Shown here: piece after piece, positions 61,031 through 64,000 of the stretch
Numbering within the stretch: the stretch's first letter is position 1
Layout of the letters: each line of letters begins with the position of its first letter
Assembly: GCF_027744825.2 (NCBI RefSeq)
Contig: NW_026527096.1
Location: 1 to 64,000, forward strand
Direction of reading: 5' to 3'
From: Synchiropus splendidus
Taxonomy: Eukaryota; Chordata; Actinopteri; Syngnathiformes; Callionymidae
DNA: 64,000 nucleotides
Notes under the pieces: model-generated
Told to the model about the DNA's origin: nothing
The model's database searches: none
Seen by the model: the letters and a program-made list of their open reading frames with translations, nothing else
Position numbers and translations under genes: made by a program

Positions 61031-63849
61031 AAGCTTCAGAACATGAAATTTTAACCTCCCACTATAGCAGAAAGGGTCTTTCTAGTAGTTGCACATCAAA
61101 TCTAAACTGTCTGAAGTGTTTTTCCAAAGTTATCAACACTTTTATGTTTGGCGTTCCGAAACCCACCTTATCTCAGGCTGAAAAGCGTTTTTGTGCATTG
61201 TGCCATAACTTTTCAGGAAAGCTTCAGAACATGAAATTTTAACCTCCCACTATAGCAGAAAGGGTCTTTCTAGTAGTTGCACATCAAATCTAAACTGTCT
61301 GAAGTGTTTTTCCAAAGTTATCAACACTTTTATGTTTGGCGTTCCGAAACCCACCTTATCTCAGGCTGAAAAGCGTTTTTACGCATTGTGCCATAACTTT
61401 TCAGGGAAGCTTCAGAACATGAAATTTTAACCTCCCACTATAGCAGAAAGGGTCTTTCTAGTAGTTGCACATCAAATCTAAACTGTCTGAAGTGTTTTTC
61501 CAAAGTTATTAACACTTTTATGTTTGGCGTTCCGAAACCCACCTTATCTCAGGCTGAAAAGCGTTTTTGTGCATTGTGCCATAACTTTTCAGGGAAGCTT
61601 CAGAACATGAAATTTTAACTTCCCACTATAGCAGAAAGGGTCTTTCTAGTAGGTGCACATCAAATCTAAGCTGTCTGAAGTGTTTTTCGAAAGTTATCAA
61701 CACTTTTATGTTTGGCGTTCCGAAACCCACCTTATCTCAGGCTGAAAAGCGTTTTTGTGCATTGTGCCATAACTTTTCAGGGAAGCTTCAGAACATGAAA
61801 TTTTAACCTCCCACTATAGCAGAAAGGGTCTTTCTAGTAGTTGCACATCAAATCTAAGCTGTCTGAAGTGTTTTTCAAAAGTTATCAACACTTTTATGTT
61901 TGGCGTTCCGAAACCCACCTTATCTCAGGCTGAAAAGCGTTTTTGTGCATTGTGCCATAACTTTTCAGAAAAGCTTCAGAACATGAAATTTTAACCTCCC
62001 ACTATAGCAGAAAGGGTCTTTCTAGTAGTTGCACATCAAATCTAAACTGTCTGAAGTGTTTTTCCAAAGTTATCAACACTTTTATGTTTGGCGTTCCGAA
62101 ACCCACCTTATCTCAGGCTGAAAAGCGTTTTTACGCATTGTGCCATAACTTTTCAGGGAAGCTTCAGAACATGAAATTTTAACCTCCCACTATAGCAGAA
62201 AGGGTCTTTCTAGTAGGTGCACATCAAATCTAAGCTCTCTGAAGTGTTTTTCGAAAGTTATCAACACTTTTATGTTTGGCGTTCCGAAACCCACCTTATC
62301 TCAGGCTGAAAAGCGTTTTTGTGCATTGTGCCATAACTTTTCAGGGAAGCTTCAGAACATGAAATTTTAACCTCCCACTATAGCAGAAAGGGTCTTTCTA
62401 GTAGTTGCACATCAAATCTAAGCTGTCTGAAGTGTTTTTCAAAAGTTATCAACACTTTTATGTTTGGCGTTCCGAAACCCACCTTATCTCAGGCTGAAAA
62501 GCGTTTTTGTGCATTGTGCCATAACTTTTCAGAAAAGCTTCAGAACATGAAATTTTAACCTCCCACTATAGCAGAAAGGGTCTTTCTAGTAGTTGCACAT
62601 CAAATCTAAACTGTCTGAAGTGTTTTTCCAAAGTTATCAACACTTTTATGTTTGGCGTTCCGAAACCCACCTTATCTCAGGCTGAAAAGCGTTTTTACGC
62701 ATTGTGCCATAACTTTTCAGGGAAGCTTCAGAACATGAAATTTTAACCTCCCACTATAGCAGAAAGGGTCTTTCTAGTAGGTGCACATCAAATCTAAGCT
62801 CTCTGAAGTGTTTTTCGAAAGTTATCAACACTTTTATGTTTGGGGTTCCGAAACCCACCTTATCTCAGGCTGAAAAGCGTTTTTGTGCATTGTGCCATAA
62901 CTTTTCATGAAAGCTTCAGAACATGAAATTTTAACCTCCCACTATAGCAGAAAGGGTCTTTCTAGTAGTTGCACATCAAATCTAAACTGTCTGAAGTGTT
63001 TTTCCAAAGTTATTAACACTTTTATGTTTGGCGTTCCGAAACCCACCTTATCTCAGGCTGAAAAGCGTTTTTGTGCATTGTGCCATAACTTTTCAGGGAA
63101 GCTTCAGAACATGAAATTTTAACCTCCCACTATAGCAGAAAGGGTCTTTCTAGTAGTTGCACATCAAATCTAAACTGTCTGAAGTGTTTTTCCAAAGTTA
63201 TCAACACTTTTATGTTTGGCGTTCCGAAACCCACCTTATCTCAGGCTGAAAAGCGTTTTTGTGCATTGTGCCATAACTTTTCAGGAAAGCTTCAGAACAT
63301 GAAATTTTAACCTCCCACTATAGCAGAAAGGGTCTTTCTAGTAGTTGCACATCAAATCTAAACTGTCTGAAGTGTTTTTCCAAAGTTATCAACACTTTTA
63401 TGTTTGGCGTTCCGAAACCCACCTTATCTCAGGCTGAAAAGCGTTTTTACGCATTGTGCCATAACTTTTCAGGGAAGCTTCAGAACATGAAATTTTAACC
63501 TCCCACTATAGCAGAAAGGGTCTTTCTAGTAGGTGCACATCAAATCTAAGCTCTCTGAAGTGTTTTTCGAAAGTTATCAACACTTTTATGTTTGGCGTTC
63601 CGAAACCCACCTTATCTCAGGCTGAAAAGCGTTTTTGTGCATTGTGCCATAACTTTTCAGGAAAGCTTCAGAACATGAAATTTTAACCTCCCACTATAGC
63701 AGAAAGGGTCTTTCTAGTAGTTGCACATCAAATCTAAACTGTCTGAAGTGTTTTTCCAAAGTTATTAACACTTTTATGTTTGGCGTTCCGAAACCCACCT
63801 TACTCAGGCTGAAAAGCGTTTTTGTGCATTGTGCCATAACTTTTCAGGG
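61031..63849 (+). repeat. Tandem duplication in H6, longer copy (15 monomers, 2,819 bp)
   Basis: Order 6-3-2-4-5-3-1-5-3-1-2-6-3-1-2. It keeps the TGA-ending class 1 monomer (ATG at 62907, G122 at 62844) that the left copy has lost. It ends in a class 2 monomer with the deleted T and a normal GGG end. The total of 2,819 bp is 15 x 188 minus one base. Confidence 0.85.
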
Positions 63850-64000
63850 AAGCTTCAGAACATGAAATTTTAACCTCCCACTATAGCAGAAAGGGTCTTT
63901 CTAGTAGTTGCACATCAAATCTAAACTGTCTGAAGTGTTTTTCCAAAGTTATCAACACTTTTATGTTTGGCGTTCCGAAACCCACCTTATCTCAGGCTGA

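Larger units (their letters stand above)
1..64000 (+). repeat. 188-bp HindIII satellite array, about 340 monomers, all head to tail
   Basis: The sequence is periodic at 188 bp from first to last base. HindIII sites fall at 121, 309, 497, 685 and so on; from 121 to 63850 there are 339 units, three bases short of 339 x 188, which equals the sum of the nine single-base indels I found. All units share one orientation and no non-satellite sequence interrupts them, so both array edges lie outside the window. Because 188 is not a multiple of three, any reading frame shifts at each unit and meets stops, which argues against coding. Unit length is near nucleosome-repeat size, as in many centromeric satellites (known of such families). 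A centromeric or pericentromeric location is inferred, not shown. Confidence 0.99.
58400..64000 (+). repeat. Array block H6: incomplete HOR copy running off the right edge
   Basis: Order: 5-6-3-2-4-5-3-1-5, a 3/2 mosaic that reads as class 6, 6-3-1, a 2/5 mosaic, 6-3-2-4-5-3-1-5-3-1-2-6-3-1-2, then a partial monomer from 63850. It shares T26 (59177, 61620) and the deleted T in a class 2 monomer (about 60982 and 63801) with H5 but lacks H5's inserted A. A private G for T lies near 58394, just before the block starts. A 13- versus 15-monomer tandem duplication fills most of the block. Confidence 0.85.

Noticed and set aside
1..64000. CRISPR array
   Set aside because: The entire 188-bp unit repeats with few substitutions; there are no short repeats separated by unrelated spacers.
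1..64000. Transposon, retroelement or telomeric repeat within the array
   Set aside because: The 188-bp register is continuous from end to end, no foreign insert interrupts it, and no telomere-type tandem repeat is seen.
1..64000. Naming the host species or a known satellite family
   Set aside because: I could not match the monomer to a remembered sequence with confidence. A database search with the 188-bp consensus would decide it.

Overview
The whole 64-kb window is satellite DNA. About 340 head-to-tail monomers of 188 bp lie in one orientation, with no unique sequence, gene, RNA gene, transposon or CRISPR array between them. Nearly every monomer starts with a HindIII site (AAGCTT), which I use as position 1 of the unit. 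A representative monomer has about 39% GC by hand count. This is a eukaryotic heterochromatic array of the kind found at centromeres or pericentromeres. I cannot name the species; HindIII satellites are known from several fish, including sturgeons, but I could not compare sequences.

The monomers fall into six classes defined by unit positions 59, 76, 79, 95, 104 and 163-164. Class 1: G,G,C,G,C,GT. Class 2: T,A,G,C,T,GT. Class 3: T,A,G,C,C,AC. Class 4: G,G,G,G,C,GT. Class 5: T,G,G,A,C,GT. Class 6: T,A,G,C,C,GT. Class order repeats on a scale of kilobases, which is higher-order repeat (HOR) organisation. Rare private substitutions recur at exact multiples of 188 bp and show which blocks are copies of each other.

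Layout: 1-7451, an irregular left block (L1). 7452-13279 and 13280-18731, two copies of a 31-monomer (5,828-bp) super-repeat (L2, L3; L3 gained one monomer and lost its last three). 18732-25311, a 35-monomer transition block holding two mosaic monomers. From 25312 a different HOR family runs to the end, each copy starting with a class 5 monomer marked by G at unit position 48: H0 (25312-28695, 18 monomers), H1 (28696-33771, 27), H2 (33772-38847, 27), H3 (38848-45427, 35, with an internal 7-monomer tandem duplication), H4 (45428-50127, 25), H5 (50128-58399, 44, with a 17-monomer tandem duplication) and H6 (58400-64000, incomplete, with a 13/15-monomer tandem duplication).

There are no genes acting together here. 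The content is a record of unequal exchange and local amplification: mosaic monomers mark several exchange points, and single-base indels are very rare. The only reading frames above 200 nt are 216-nt plus-strand and 213-nt minus-strand accidents caused by single substitutions; I do not call them genes.
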